Of a stretch of DNA of 63,079 nt, positions 7,879-17,276 are shown in pieces. The notes under the pieces were generated by a model that was given only the letters and a program-made list of their open reading frames with translations, searched no databases and was not told where the DNA came from. The first letter of the stretch is position 1. Every line of letters starts with the position of its first letter. The translations under genes and the position numbers were made by a program. This DNA is from Luteolibacter sp. (GTDB lineage Bacteria; Verrucomicrobiota; Verrucomicrobiia; Verrucomicrobiales; Akkermansiaceae). The stretch spans positions 1 to 63,079 of the forward strand of contig JAUYNL010000108.1 in NCBI GenBank assembly GCA_030696085.1, in the 5' to 3' direction.

Positions 7879-9099
7879 TCAGCGTCCTTGTTCCAGGCCG
7901 TCCATTTCCTCACGCATGAAATCCATGAGCCGTTGCATCTCGGTGAGGTGGCGGCGCAGGTTCTCCCCTCCGTCGGCATGAGGACGGCCATCCTGCTGCG
8001 GTGTCATCCCCCTGACGGACAAGGCGGGGGGCTCCGCCGCCTGCTTCGCCTGTGCCAGCGCCGGGTCCTGGGGCTCGGTTTGAAGAAGTTTCTCCACCGC
8101 TGCTGCGGGCATGACAAACGAGCGGGTGCGATCGGCGCGGGCCATGGTGATGCCGATCACGCGGCCCTTGAGATCCACCACAGGGCCGCCGATCTGGTCC
8201 GGGCGCGGGCGCATGTCGGTCTGGATCACGCGGGTGAAGGAATCGCGCACGCGGCTGATCGGTCCGCCCATGCGTTCCATCTGGCGCAGGCGATCGCCGG
8301 GGAAATTCGGCAGGTCCGGACGATTTCCCAGCAGGACATCGACATTCCTTTCGGTTTTTCCTGCCGCCCGTATCCTCAGCGTAACGGTGGAGCCCGGGCT
8401 CACGCCGACCAGCGAGTTTTTCAGTTCCAGCAGGCCGGAGATCGTGCGATCACCGACTTTCAGGATGATATCGCCCGCTTTCAAGCCGGCGGCGGCAGCA
8501 CCGGACTCGGGTGCGATTTCCTGGATTTTCACACCTGGACCGCTGAAATCCATCGAGCCGACCACTCCGAGAAAGGCACCGTCGGTATCACGCAGGTTGC
8601 GCTCCAAGACGCTGACCACGCCGAAGGCGGCGGGCCGTCCGTCCGGCTGCGGGGCTGCCAGAAAAGTGCCGAGTGCGGGGCTTTCGAGCACCCAGCGCAC
8701 CGGTGCGAGGGTGCTGCCGGTGGTTTCCAGAACCGCGAGGTCCTCGTCCGCATAGACCCCGGAAATCCGGGCCGAGAGAACCGCGCCGCCCGCCCCCTCG
8801 ACGCGGAGGTTTCCACCGGCGGCGGCCACCTCGCTCCATTTGGTGAGGATACGGTTTTCCGCAATAACCGTGCCGTAGGCGAGGCGGCGCTTGCCGGACC
8901 AGACGCGCACGGTGGACTTGGCGGCCTCGGTGAGGACGGGCGCGAGCGAGAGGTTGAATTCATCGGTCTGCGCCTCGACGGCCTGTCGTTCGTCAGGGCG
9001 GAGCAGCGGAATGTCATCCTGGGCCACGGCCATGGCATGGAGACAAAGTGTGGCAAAAATTGGAGTGATGGCTTGTTTCATCGACGGGATTCGTTTCAT
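7879..9099 (-). CDS. HtrA-like pseudo-protease with PDZ domain
   Basis: 406 residues: a signal peptide (to about residue 27), a trypsin-like fold, a central PDZ domain (about 185-260, with GAAAAGLKAGDIILKVGDR), then a second trypsin-like piece and a Gln/Arg-rich tail. The catalytic residues are missing. Where HtrA has T-A-A-H-V it reads TKWSEV, and where HtrA has G-D/N-S-G-G-P it reads DQIGGP; the Asp of the triad remains in DEDLAVLE. It is therefore probably a non-catalytic chaperone or regulatory subunit. Its start overlaps the stop of the active protease gene by 4 nt, so the two are coupled and probably form a hetero-complex in the periplasm. Confidence 0.8.
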   Translation of the reverse strand: MKRIPSMKQAITPIFATLCLHAMAVAQDDIPLLRPDERQAVEAQTDEFNLSLAPVLTEAAKSTVRVWSGKRRLAYGTVIAENRILTKWSEVAAAGGNLRVEGAGGAVLSARISGVYADEDLAVLETTGSTLAPVRWVLESPALGTFLAAPQPDGRPAAFGVVSVLERNLRDTDGAFLGVVGSMDFSGPGVKIQEIAPESGAAAAGLKAGDIILKVGDRTISGLLELKNSLVGVSPGSTVTLRIRAAGKTERNVDVLLGNRPDLPNFPGDRLRQMERMGGPISRVRDSFTRVIQTDMRPRPDQIGGPVVDLKGRVIGITMARADRTRSFVMPAAAVEKLLQTEPQDPALAQAKQAAEPPALSVRGMTPQQDGRPHADGGENLRRHLTEMQRLMDFMREEMDGLEQGR

Positions 9100-10097
9100 C
9101 GTTCTTCGAAAAGTTCGTTGCGGCGTTTGAGGGTGACCACCATTTCCAAGGGCTTGCCGTCACGAGTGATGCCGAGTTTCACCTGCTCGCCGGCCTGCCG
9201 TTTGGCGAGGATTTGCAGGAGTTCTCCGCCGTCGCGCACCTCACTGTCATCGAGACTGCGGATCAAGTCGCCGGTCCGTACACCGGCCGCCGCCGCAGGC
9301 GAGCCATGGACCACGCTTTCGACGATCACGCCGCGCGCGCCGCGCATCATCGCCATGCCGATGCCCAGCACGGGCATTTCCGGGTTGGCGAAGGGATTGA
9401 GGGACAGCGAGCCCCATGTCTCGCCGTTGAGGATGCGGTCCCAGTCCTCGCGGAAGCCGTCGATGCCCGCGTGGTTGTTGTTGGTGAGGGATTTGCCGAT
9501 GGAGGAATGGATGGCGACGATGTTGCCATCGAGATCAAAGAGCGGGCCGCCGGAATCGCCGCCGATCAACGTGCAATCCGTGGTGAGGAAATTGCCGGGG
9601 CCTTTGGAAACAACGCGGCCGAAACGCACCGGCGGCGTGCGAGCGGCATCGAAGCCGGCCGAGTGCCCGAGCGCGACCACCCAGTCTCCCGCCTCCAGGT
9701 TTCTGGAGGCTCCCATGCCGACAAATGGCCATTTGCCCTTGTCCTGGATTTTCACCATGGCGATGTCCTTCGAGTAATTCGCGCCGAGCACCTTGCCCTG
9801 GACTTGCTTGCCATCCGGGAAAACCACCAGCATCGATTCCGCACCCTGCACCACATGGGCGGCGGTGAGGATCAAGCCATCCTCAGTGGCGATCACGCCG
9901 GAGCCCGAGGAACCGGTGCGATCAGAAAGCAGCGCCACGGTGGCCGGCAGTACGCCCCTGGATACGGCGGCCACCTTCGCTTCGAGTTTTTCCAGGTCCT
10001 GGAGGTTGCGGGCCGGTTCGCGCGCCTGCAAGGGCATGGCTGCGGGGATGAGCCAGAGACAGAGCCCGATGAGCGGTGAAATGGGAACGGGTTTCAT
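9096..10097 (-). CDS. HtrA/Deg-like S1C serine protease with PDZ domain
   Basis: 333 residues from ATG 10097, chosen because it gives a clear signal peptide (to LQA near residue 25). The full triad is present: His81 in LTAAHVV, Asp111 in SKDIAMV, and Ser182 in GGDSGGPLF. A single PDZ domain follows (about 245-320, with AAAAGVRTGDLIRSLDD). The family degrades or refolds damaged periplasmic proteins. The downstream gene encodes an HtrA-like protein with the His and Ser replaced, overlapping by ATGA. Upstream is the divergent fumarase gene, about 150 bp away, so the promoter should lie in 10098-10249. Confidence 0.88.
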   Translation of the reverse strand: MKPVPISPLIGLCLWLIPAAMPLQAREPARNLQDLEKLEAKVAAVSRGVLPATVALLSDRTGSSGSGVIATEDGLILTAAHVVQGAESMLVVFPDGKQVQGKVLGANYSKDIAMVKIQDKGKWPFVGMGASRNLEAGDWVVALGHSAGFDAARTPPVRFGRVVSKGPGNFLTTDCTLIGGDSGGPLFDLDGNIVAIHSSIGKSLTNNNHAGIDGFREDWDRILNGETWGSLSLNPFANPEMPVLGIGMAMMRGARGVIVESVVHGSPAAAAGVRTGDLIRSLDDSEVRDGGELLQILAKRQAGEQVKLGITRDGKPLEMVVTLKRRNELFEER

Positions 10098-10249
10098 GGT
10101 TTCGCGGTGGGTAGCGCCGCCAGCCGCGGCTTTTGTCTGAGGCCGGCATGTCACCGCGCGAATCTTGCGGTTCCCCACGCTCGGCTTGCCTCGTTTTGGG
10201 AAACGATTTGCACCGCGAGGGCGTCCGCCTTAGGAAACAGCCGCAAACC

Positions 10250-11884
10250 ATGTCCGACAAACCGTTTTCCTACCAAGACCCCTTCCCGCTCGGCCCAGAC
10301 ACCACCGAGTATGAATGCATCAGCACCCGGCACGTCACCGTGACCGAATTCGAGGGAAAACCCGTGCTCAAAATCGCGCCGGAGGGCCTTACCCTGCTCG
10401 CGGACGAAGCCATCAAGGCGATCAATTTCACGCTCCGCCCGGCCCACCTCGCGCAGGTCGCCGCCATTCTCGACGATCCGGAAGCTTCGGAAAACGACCG
10501 CATGGTCGCGCTGATGATGCTCAAGAATGCCGAAATCGCCTCCCACGGCATCCTGCCTTTCTGCCAGGACACCGGCACCGCCACCATCGTCGGCAAGAAG
10601 GGCCAGCAGGTCTGGACCGGCTGCGACGACGCCGAGTTCCTGTCCAAGGGGATCTATCAGACCTATATCCGTGAAAACCTCCGCTACTCGCAGACCGCGC
10701 CGCTCACGATGTATGACGAGGTCAACACCAAGACCAACCTGCCCGCGCAGATCGATCTCTACGCCACCGATGGCGACGCCTACAAATTCCTCTTCGTCAC
10801 CAAGGGCGGCGGCTCGGCCAACAAGACCTATCTCTATCAGGAAACCAAGGCCCTGCTCAATCCCGCGCGGTTGAAGGAGTTCTGCACAGAGAAGATGAAG
10901 TCGCTCGGCACCGCGGCATGCCCACCCTATCACCTTGCGTTCGTCATCGGCGGCACCTCCGCCGAAAACTGCCTCAAGACGGTGAAACTCGCCTCCACCA
11001 AGTATCTCGACGAACTCCCGACCACCGGCAACGAACATGGACGCGCATTCCGCGATCTTGAGCTGGAGAAGGAACTGCTCGCGATCGCCCGTGAGACGAA
11101 CATCGGCGCGCAGTTCGGTGGCAAGTATTTCGCGCTCGACGTGCGGGTCATCCGCCTGCCGCGTCACGGCGCGTCCTGTCCGGTCGGCATCGGTGTTTCC
11201 TGCTCGGCCGACCGCCAGGCGAAGGCAAAGATCACCAAGGACGGCATCTTCCTCGAAAAACTCGAAAAAAACCCCGGCCGATTCATTCCGGAAAAATTCA
11301 AGGATTGGAAATTCAAGGGCGTACCCGTGAACCTCGATCTCGGCATGGAGGAAACCTTGAAAACCCTATCCAAGTATCCGGTCACCACCGCGCTGGCCCT
11401 CAACGGAACCATCATCGTCGCCCGCGACATCGCCCACGCCAAACTCAAGGAGATGCTCGAAAAAGACTGCGAACTGCCGGATTACTTCAAAAAATACCCG
11501 GTCTATTACGCCGGTCCCGCCAAGACACCGGCCGGCATGGCCTCCGGTTCCTTCGGCCCCACCACCGCCGGACGAATGGACAGTTATGTCGATCTCTTCC
11601 AGCAGCATGGCGGCTCGATGGTCATGCTCGCCAAGGGAAACCGCTCACAAGCCGTGACCGATGCCTGTAAAAAACACGGCGGCTTCTACCTAGGCTCGGC
11701 CGGCGGCCCCGCCGCGCTGCTCGCGCAAGACCACATCAAGTCCCAGGAAGTCGTAGCCTTCCCGGAACTCGGCATGGAAGCGGTCTGGAAAATCACCGTG
11801 GAGAATTTCCCCGCCTTCATCCTCGTTGATAACAAGGGCAACGACTTCTTCACCCAGCTCAATTCCTGCCCGGTCTGCAAATGA
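10250..11884 (+). CDS. fumA: Class I (Fe-S) fumarate hydratase
   Basis: 544 residues from ATG 10250. Class I fumarases interconvert fumarate and malate with a [4Fe-4S] cluster in the TCA cycle. The N-terminal alpha region has [18 protein letters not shown], where the Cys is the first cluster ligand. Further cysteines occur in [13 protein letters not shown]. The C-terminal beta region includes [20 protein letters not shown], typical of the catalytic swivel domain. The length matches single-chain FumA/FumB types. The longer open frame upstream of 10250 overlaps the protease promoter region and is not needed. It converges with the ABC export operon. Confidence 0.93.
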   Translation: MSDKPFSYQDPFPLGPDTTEYECISTRHVTVTEFEGKPVLKIAPEGLTLLADEAIKAINFTLRPAHLAQVAAILDDPEASENDRMVALMMLKNAEIASHGILPFCQDTGTATIVGKKGQQVWTGCDDAEFLSKGIYQTYIRENLRYSQTAPLTMYDEVNTKTNLPAQIDLYATDGDAYKFLFVTKGGGSANKTYLYQETKALLNPARLKEFCTEKMKSLGTAACPPYHLAFVIGGTSAENCLKTVKLASTKYLDELPTTGNEHGRAFRDLELEKELLAIARETNIGAQFGGKYFALDVRVIRLPRHGASCPVGIGVSCSADRQAKAKITKDGIFLEKLEKNPGRFIPEKFKDWKFKGVPVNLDLGMEETLKTLSKYPVTTALALNGTIIVARDIAHAKLKEMLEKDCELPDYFKKYPVYYAGPAKTPAGMASGSFGPTTAGRMDSYVDLFQQHGGSMVMLAKGNRSQAVTDACKKHGGFYLGSAGGPAALLAQDHIKSQEVVAFPELGMEAVWKITVENFPAFILVDNKGNDFFTQLNSCPVCK

Positions 11885-11901
11885 TGGTGCCGGGCGGTCG
11901 C

Positions 11902-13017
11902 TCACTTCAGCACCAGCCCGAGCGGTTTGCGCAGGCCGATGGCGATGGGCAGGCAAGCCAGGATTCCGCCCAGCGCGGCTCCTAACAGCAATACCTGTCC
12001 CTCGCTTCCATACAAGGAACCCGCAGCCCCGAGCCATGACATTTTCAAAGCATCGAGATTCATCCGCGAGATGACCAGTTGAAGGAACCCAAAACCTAAC
12101 AAAACCCCTCCAGTTGCGAGGATGCAATTCTCGATCAAGGCATGGGCCAGCAGAGTCCAGCGGCCGACTCCGAAAGTGCGGATCAAGGACAGCAGATAAC
12201 GCTCCTCGCGGAATTCCATCCACGCCAGGCTGCCGAATACCAGGCCCAGGACGGCACTCGATCCGATCGTCACCCACCACAGGGATTGTGCCTGGATCGA
12301 ACGGACCTTCTCCAGTTCGAGCAGAATCCTCAGATTGCTCTGAATCACCAACTGCCTGCCCTCGACCCTCGACATGGCCATCCCGATGTCATGGGCCGTC
12401 CGCACATCGGCCAGCGAACCCGCGTGCAGGATCGTGGACCGGGTGAAACCATTGGAAAGCACTGCGGACAATCGCACGACGTCCCCCATGAGGACATCCC
12501 GACCGCCCATGAGAAGATTCACGTCGTCTGGGGGCAGACGGGTCCATGCCTCCGAGCGATGCTTTCCGACGAGGAATTCGACGGCCTGGTTTTCGGGCAA
12601 GCGCCGTGTCAGAAGGTAAAAATCATCCACCAGTCCATGGCGCTCGGGATTTGCCACGGCTACCACCGGCACCCTCGGCCCGTCCCCCACTTCCGCGGAT
12701 GCGGCGGCCTGCAGGAAGGTGGAGACCCCGTTTCCGAGCAAGCGCCACGAGTCGCCTCCGGTTTCCTCCGATGAAATTATGCCCGCCGCAGCGCTTTTGG
12801 GGATCGTCTCGGATATGACCACCGCCAGGGTTTCCCGATCATTGAGGCGCCGGTCCAATTGCGCGCCAAGTTCCCTGAGCCCGAGGATCACGAAGGCGCC
12901 CAGCATGCCCAACAAACCGGCCACGACCAGCTTGCTCAAGAGCGAGAGCGGCTGCTCCCACCAGCGCCTCAGGCTATTCTGCCAGAGATAGAAATGAATG
13001 AAAATCCACCAGGTCAT
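11902..13017 (-). CDS. ABC transporter permease, FtsX/MacB-like
   Basis: 371 residues from ATG 13017, the start chosen because the hydrophobic N-terminus begins just after it. One TM segment lies near residues 28-50, followed by a large extracytoplasmic domain (about 55-240) and three C-terminal TM segments. This is the FtsX/MacB topology, which moves substrates within the periplasm by mechanotransmission rather than across the inner membrane. It is the last gene of the operon, overlapping the ATPase gene by about 44 nt. With the ATPase, the HlyD-like adaptor and the TolC-like protein it would form a MacAB-TolC-type machine. The cargo is unknown. Confidence 0.8.
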   Translation of the reverse strand: MTWWIFIHFYLWQNSLRRWWEQPLSLLSKLVVAGLLGMLGAFVILGLRELGAQLDRRLNDRETLAVVISETIPKSAAAGIISSEETGGDSWRLLGNGVSTFLQAAASAEVGDGPRVPVVAVANPERHGLVDDFYLLTRRLPENQAVEFLVGKHRSEAWTRLPPDDVNLLMGGRDVLMGDVVRLSAVLSNGFTRSTILHAGSLADVRTAHDIGMAMSRVEGRQLVIQSNLRILLELEKVRSIQAQSLWWVTIGSSAVLGLVFGSLAWMEFREERYLLSLIRTFGVGRWTLLAHALIENCILATGGVLLGFGFLQLVISRMNLDALKMSWLGAAGSLYGSEGQVLLLGAALGGILACLPIAIGLRKPLGLVLK

Positions 13018-13609
13018 CGGCAATTTCGTCCAAACGTTGATCGTGTGTCGCGATGACACAGACTGTGGCACCGCTTGCGGTGAATTCCTTCACAGCGGTC
13101 TTGATGATGTTTGCGTTATCCACATCCAACCCCGATGTCGGTTCATCGAGGATGAGCACCTTAGGTTGTTTCGCAAGCGCCCGGGCGATGGCCACCCGCT
13201 GGCGTTGCCCGCCCGATAGGCGTTCCACCGGGCGTTTCCGCAAGTCCCAGAGACCGAGGATTTCCAGCCATTTGCGGGCGAGTTCGACGGGAGCCCCGGC
13301 GATCTGGGAGGACAGGTGCAGATTTCTCTCCACCGACGCGAGAGGGAGCAGGTTGAGGTCCTGAAACACGAACGACAGGTGCTTGCGGAAAAACTCGCGG
13401 GTCCCCGGCTTGAGCAATCCCTCCACCTCAACGACGCCTTCCGTGGGTTTCAAAAAACCGGCCGCCAGTCTCAGCAAGGTGCTCTTGCCGCAGCCCGAGT
13501 AGCCCCGCAACAGGGTCACATGGTTGGGAAACCCGATGTCGAGGCTCTTGAACACGCAGTGCTCCGCCCCGGGATAGCGGTAACTGAGGGACCGGCAGTT
13601 AATTTTCAT
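12974..13609 (-). CDS. ABC transporter ATP-binding protein (LolD/MacB-NBD type)
   Basis: 211 residues with all nucleotide-binding motifs: Walker A GYSGCGKST, Q-loop FVFQDLNLLP, signature LSGGQRQRVA, Walker B VLILDEPTSG and switch ATHDQR. Its length and signature resemble LolD and the NBD of MacB, which pair with FtsX-like permeases. It powers the adjacent permease at the inner membrane. The gene overlaps the adaptor gene by 11 nt and the permease gene by about 44 nt, so all three are tightly coupled. Confidence 0.92.
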   Translation of the reverse strand: MKINCRSLSYRYPGAEHCVFKSLDIGFPNHVTLLRGYSGCGKSTLLRLAAGFLKPTEGVVEVEGLLKPGTREFFRKHLSFVFQDLNLLPLASVERNLHLSSQIAGAPVELARKWLEILGLWDLRKRPVERLSGGQRQRVAIARALAKQPKVLILDEPTSGLDVDNANIIKTAVKEFTASGATVCVIATHDQRLDEIADDLVDFHSFLSLAE

Positions 13610-14717
13610 TCGCCGGATTCACGATGATTTCCCTCGGTGCCACATAGGTGACCCGAACTCCAGGCCAGCGTTTTTCGAAAAACTCGGCCCAACCTTCCGA
13701 ATCGATTTCCTTGGGGAACTTGAACACGAGATCCTTCTTCGGCACACCGCGTCCGGGCTTGGCTAGAGTCCGGAACACCCGGATCATGCGACTCCCGTCC
13801 AGTGCCGGAGGAACGGGTGTCCGCTCATCCGCGCCGCGCACATCAAACACCATGATCTTCGCGTTGCGGTCCAGGGAGGTTTCCTCCAGCACCCTGAGAT
13901 ACGCGCCGCGATAGGTCCGTCCGTCCTCGCCATTCACCTCGATCACAAGTTCTTCTCCGGGCACATTGCGCAGATGCACGTCCGCCACTTCCAGACGCAC
14001 TTCCGCCAGGCCGTCCTTGATGACACTGCCGACCACCGTGCTTTTCCGGATGGGATCGCGCACTTCGATGGCGAGCTTGCCCTCCGTCGGCGCGAGCACC
14101 TCGGAGCTTCGCCGTAAATCCTCGTAATCGAGCCTAGCCCGCTCAATCTCCAGGTCCAGGGCCTTGCGTTCCGCCGCCGCAGCGAGTTCAAAATAGTCGC
14201 TATCCAGCCTGTCGCGGGAACTTTTCAACTCCTTTTCCAGAGTGGCCCGCTCTTTGGTGAGCCTTTGTGCGAACTGCGCTCCCAGCAGGCGGCGCTCGGT
14301 TTCCGTGAGCGTCATCCGGGCGAGTTTTTCCTCCATCTCATCAATATTCCTCACGAGCGTCTGTCGTTTCTCCGAGTTGGCCAACTCCAGATCGATCAGG
14401 GCATTGCCAAAGCGGCTTTCCTTCAATTCCAGCTCGCGTTTCAACAAATCGATCTTCTCCACAGCGGCAATTCCAATCACATCCCCCTCGGCGACTGGTT
14501 GCCCATCCTCCACCATCCATTGGAATTTCCCGGGCACCACCACCTCGATGGAAAATTCCGGATTCACCCGCACCTCCCCCACCAACGAGCCCAGCCAAAC
14601 CCTTGAAACCATCGGGTATTCCTCGAAACGCCCGATGTCCGGATGGGATTGCCCGTGCAGCAGCGGGCAAAGGGCCGCCATCCAGCCAAGCATGAAGGGG
14701 TGGAATGAAATTCTCAT
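13599..14717 (-). CDS. HlyD/MacA-like periplasmic adaptor protein
   Basis: 372 residues from ATG 14717, with a signal peptide (to HGQ near residue 23). A lipoyl-like half follows (PGKFQWMVEDGQPVAEGDVI), then a long alpha-helical hairpin (about 95-215, rich in Glu/Lys/Arg/Leu) and the second lipoyl half (SEVLAPTEGKLAIEV). Beta-barrel and membrane-proximal regions come after, with a C-terminus that contains a short unusual domain (about 310-372). Adaptors of this type bridge an inner-membrane transporter and an outer-membrane duct. It lacks a TM anchor and may be soluble or held by partners. The gene is four nucleotides from the TolC-like gene. Confidence 0.8.
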   Translation of the reverse strand: MRISFHPFMLGWMAALCPLLHGQSHPDIGRFEEYPMVSRVWLGSLVGEVRVNPEFSIEVVVPGKFQWMVEDGQPVAEGDVIGIAAVEKIDLLKRELELKESRFGNALIDLELANSEKRQTLVRNIDEMEEKLARMTLTETERRLLGAQFAQRLTKERATLEKELKSSRDRLDSDYFELAAAAERKALDLEIERARLDYEDLRRSSEVLAPTEGKLAIEVRDPIRKSTVVGSVIKDGLAEVRLEVADVHLRNVPGEELVIEVNGEDGRTYRGAYLRVLEETSLDRNAKIMVFDVRGADERTPVPPALDGSRMIRVFRTLAKPGRGVPKKDLVFKFPKEIDSEGWAEFFEKRWPGVRVTYVAPREIIVNPANEN

Positions 14718-14721
14718 GGGG

Positions 14722-15978
14722 TCACTTCCACTTGTCATCATCCCACACCCAAACCTCAAGCTCCAACTGTTCCATGGAGGACTCAATCCCAGCCAGCATG
14801 CTCTGAGCCCCCCTCAGTGAGTTCAAATCGGCGAAGGCCGATCCCCGGTCCCGCTTCCGCATGAGCTGCAAACGCTCCCGGGCGATTTCCCGCTTCAAGA
14901 GCAGATGGTCGTAGCGCTCACGCAAGCGGATCCACTCGCGGGATTCCTGGTCCAGGCGCAGGCGCAGGCTCTTTTTGACGAATTCGGTGTTTTCCTTAGC
15001 GCTGTTGACGCTGTCCGCGTCCCGCCCCGTAATGTCGTATGTCTTGGCGAGGCCGGCGAAGAGAAAGATCCGCTCCGAGTCAAAGGTGTCCGCAGTGCCC
15101 TCCTGATTGCTGTTGTAAAGGGCAGGGGTCGTCCCATTGACCCATACGGAAGGCCACTGCCGCATTTCCACACCCTTTTCCCTCAGCAGGGCAGCTTCGA
15201 TTTGATAGGCGGAGAGTCGCGTTGCCAGCATTCCGTAGTTCTTCCCGGGAACGAGCTTTCCGATGCGCTTCTCGTAGTTCAAGTCCGGCCGGGTTCCGGG
15301 GACAGGAGTCGGGCTCTGTCCGGGCAGATTCAGCAGTTGCGCGAGATTCTCCCGCAGGTAACCGACGGATTCCCGATGGGAAGCGCTGCTCTCCAGGCTC
15401 CCCAGGGCATCACTCACCGACTCCGCCCTTTCGTCCTGCGGGGTTCCGGCGGCCTCGCGTGCAAGCAGGGAGTCGTAGCGGGAGAATATTCGATAGAGCG
15501 CGCTCACCTGACGCCTGTAGTTCAATTCCAGGCTGTCCACGCCTTCCAGATAGGAAAGCGCGTTGGCGAATGCCTGCGCCCTCTCGGTCACCGGATTGGG
15601 GATATTGAGCGGAGCCACTACCGAGGCGTTCAAATCCCCGGACGAAAGGGAGCCGAGCTCGGCCAGGCTGCTAAGCAGATTCGCATATATGCCCACCCTG
15701 GGAACCCAGGTTTTCCATTGTTCATCCCTCGCCTTCTTCAAGTCCTGGATGCGGATGCGGGATTGCCGCAGGCTCAGATTCCGCTCTTCCAAAATCTTCA
15801 GGGCGGTCTTCCAATCGAGACTCATCGTGTCGCCCGCGCGATGGCTGTCGTCCAGCTCACGGATCTGCGCCGAGACCGAGGCGCGATTGGTTTCCAAACG
15901 AGCGTCAAGCGCCTTGGAAACGCAACCCGTCATCCATGGCAATCCCAGGGAACAGGCAAGAATTCGGCACCAAATCAT
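14722..15978 (-). CDS. TolC-like outer-membrane efflux lipoprotein
   Basis: 418 residues. The N-terminus carries a lipobox (LPWMTGC, Cys19), as in OprM-type outer-membrane factors. The rest is dominated by long heptad-like helices (ERNLSLRQSRIRIQDLKKAR near 69-88 and a C-terminal REWIRLRERYDHLLLKREIA-like helix) that would build the periplasmic tunnel, with short strand regions such as VPRVGIYANLL and ASVVAPLNIPNP. It probably forms the exit duct of the export machine encoded downstream. It begins 43 bp after the 371-residue lipoprotein gene, which probably belongs to the same operon. Confidence 0.75.
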   Translation of the reverse strand: MIWCRILACSLGLPWMTGCVSKALDARLETNRASVSAQIRELDDSHRAGDTMSLDWKTALKILEERNLSLRQSRIRIQDLKKARDEQWKTWVPRVGIYANLLSSLAELGSLSSGDLNASVVAPLNIPNPVTERAQAFANALSYLEGVDSLELNYRRQVSALYRIFSRYDSLLAREAAGTPQDERAESVSDALGSLESSASHRESVGYLRENLAQLLNLPGQSPTPVPGTRPDLNYEKRIGKLVPGKNYGMLATRLSAYQIEAALLREKGVEMRQWPSVWVNGTTPALYNSNQEGTADTFDSERIFLFAGLAKTYDITGRDADSVNSAKENTEFVKKSLRLRLDQESREWIRLRERYDHLLLKREIARERLQLMRKRDRGSAFADLNSLRGAQSMLAGIESSMEQLELEVWVWDDDKWK

Positions 15979-16021
15979 TTTTGTTCCCGAATTTCGGCAA
16001 CCTCCAGGCCATCAGGATTGC

Positions 16022-17137
16022 TTAATTCGGACCAAACAGGTTTTCACGGAAGTTTCCACTCACCCCTTTGTTATCGACATAAAGCCCGGCATCCAAGGAT
16101 TCGAAATCCATGTCGTAAACCAGGTTCACGGTTGTGGTAGAGCCACCAACAGTCCGGTTGTACCGGATGGCCATCTTGGCCTTGTCACCGCCCGTGCGCT
16201 GGTAGGAATAAGTTCCACTTACGCCTTGGATGATGTCCACGCCATTGTCCTCATCCACCAGAATGGTGCCGGACTCCTCGGGATTGCCAGTCACTCCGGG
16301 GATGGGAGGACCCACTCCTCCGACGGCTTGCTGGTTGATTTTCCGGTTAACAAGGTCACTGCCACTGAAGATGATCACCCGGTCTTGCAGCGTGCTCCAC
16401 ACTGCGGAAGAGGGAGTAGTGGGTGTCATCGTCGCATAAGGATTGTAGCCTGCGGGGAGTGCCGCCCCGGAAATCAACTTGTAAGTGGTGTCAGGAGTAT
16501 CGAAATCAAACGGAAACTCCCTATTGACCACGGCACCATCTGTGAATGTACTACTGTAAGTGTATCCAGAGCGGATGCGGGTCGTCGTATTTCCAATGAA
16601 TCCACCTTGATCGGTGAACAGGATATCGACAACCAGGTTCACCGCGGCGTCGTTACGCCCCCCCCAAAACATGTCTCCGAGTCCGGCACCCACAGGAGTC
16701 GTGGTCGCAGTGGCCTCGGGGTGGGGATAGACCTGGTTATTATTGAACGTGAAAGTCACCCGCCCCGTATCGGTGCCGGTTCTCACATACTCATACTGCA
16801 CGTTGGTCATGGCCAGTGGCAGGGCAATCGTCCATCCGAGGCTGCCGGCACCACCCACGCCACCGGGGATGTCATACCGAAATGAATCCCTGATCCGGGT
16901 GTAGGTGCATGCGCCCCGCTCATTGCCCGCCGTGCCGCTGAGGCGAAGGCAATCCATGGTGAACGCTTGGAAAAAATCGATTTTCACCTGATCGATGGAT
17001 TCCGGCGCGATCACCGGACCCTCACTGCCACCGCCACCACCGCCGCCGCAACCCAAAAGACCGAATGCGGCGAATGCACCGACCGCAAGAAGCTTCAGCC
17101 GGGTGAGCAAATTATCAAAAAGCAGATGTTTCATCAC
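16022..17137 (-). CDS. Lipoprotein of unknown function, first gene of the export operon
   Basis: 371 residues. The N-terminus is a lipoprotein signal (lipobox LLGC, Cys30) followed at once by about seven glycines and a short linker. The remainder is a Thr/Gly/Asp/Asn-rich beta-type domain with a pair of cysteines (MDCLRL and GACTYT) and several FTFNNN/FPFDFDTPD-like strands. I do not recognise the family. It lies 43 bp upstream of the TolC-like gene and is transcribed the same way. It could be the cargo, a receptor, or an envelope partner of the export machine. The poly-Gly tether right after the lipid anchor is notable. Confidence 0.7.
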   Translation of the reverse strand: MMKHLLFDNLLTRLKLLAVGAFAAFGLLGCGGGGGGGSEGPVIAPESIDQVKIDFFQAFTMDCLRLSGTAGNERGACTYTRIRDSFRYDIPGGVGGAGSLGWTIALPLAMTNVQYEYVRTGTDTGRVTFTFNNNQVYPHPEATATTTPVGAGLGDMFWGGRNDAAVNLVVDILFTDQGGFIGNTTTRIRSGYTYSSTFTDGAVVNREFPFDFDTPDTTYKLISGAALPAGYNPYATMTPTTPSSAVWSTLQDRVIIFSGSDLVNRKINQQAVGGVGPPIPGVTGNPEESGTILVDEDNGVDIIQGVSGTYSYQRTGGDKAKMAIRYNRTVGGSTTTVNLVYDMDFESLDAGLYVDNKGVSGNFRENLFGPN

Positions 17138-17233
17138 GAAGGGTATGGTGGGAGAATCGGTTGGGGAATGTGAGGTGGGCAGTGATGCCAGATTTTACAT
17201 GGAGATTAAAACTGCTTCATGCGGAAGGAAGCA

Positions 17234-17267
17234 GCCCGCCCGGCTCCATGAATGGGAGCGGGCGGGC
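17234..17267 (-). terminator. GC-rich hairpin after the pilus-like operon
   Basis: An inverted repeat GCCCGCCCG...CTCC / GGAG...CGGGCGGGC (13 pairs with one bulged G, 6-nt loop) lies about 10 bp past the secretin stop in the direction of minus-strand transcription. It is a plausible terminator separating this operon from the lipoprotein/export operon. The U-tract after it is weak, so it could also act as an mRNA-stabilising hairpin. Confidence 0.55.
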
Positions 17268-17276
17268 AAAGCAGGA

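Noticed and set aside
7888..9777. Plus-strand open frame (629 codons) spanning both protease genes
   Set aside because: Antisense of two proteins with clear PDZ and trypsin-like motifs; His/Arg/Gly-rich translation without recognisable domains.
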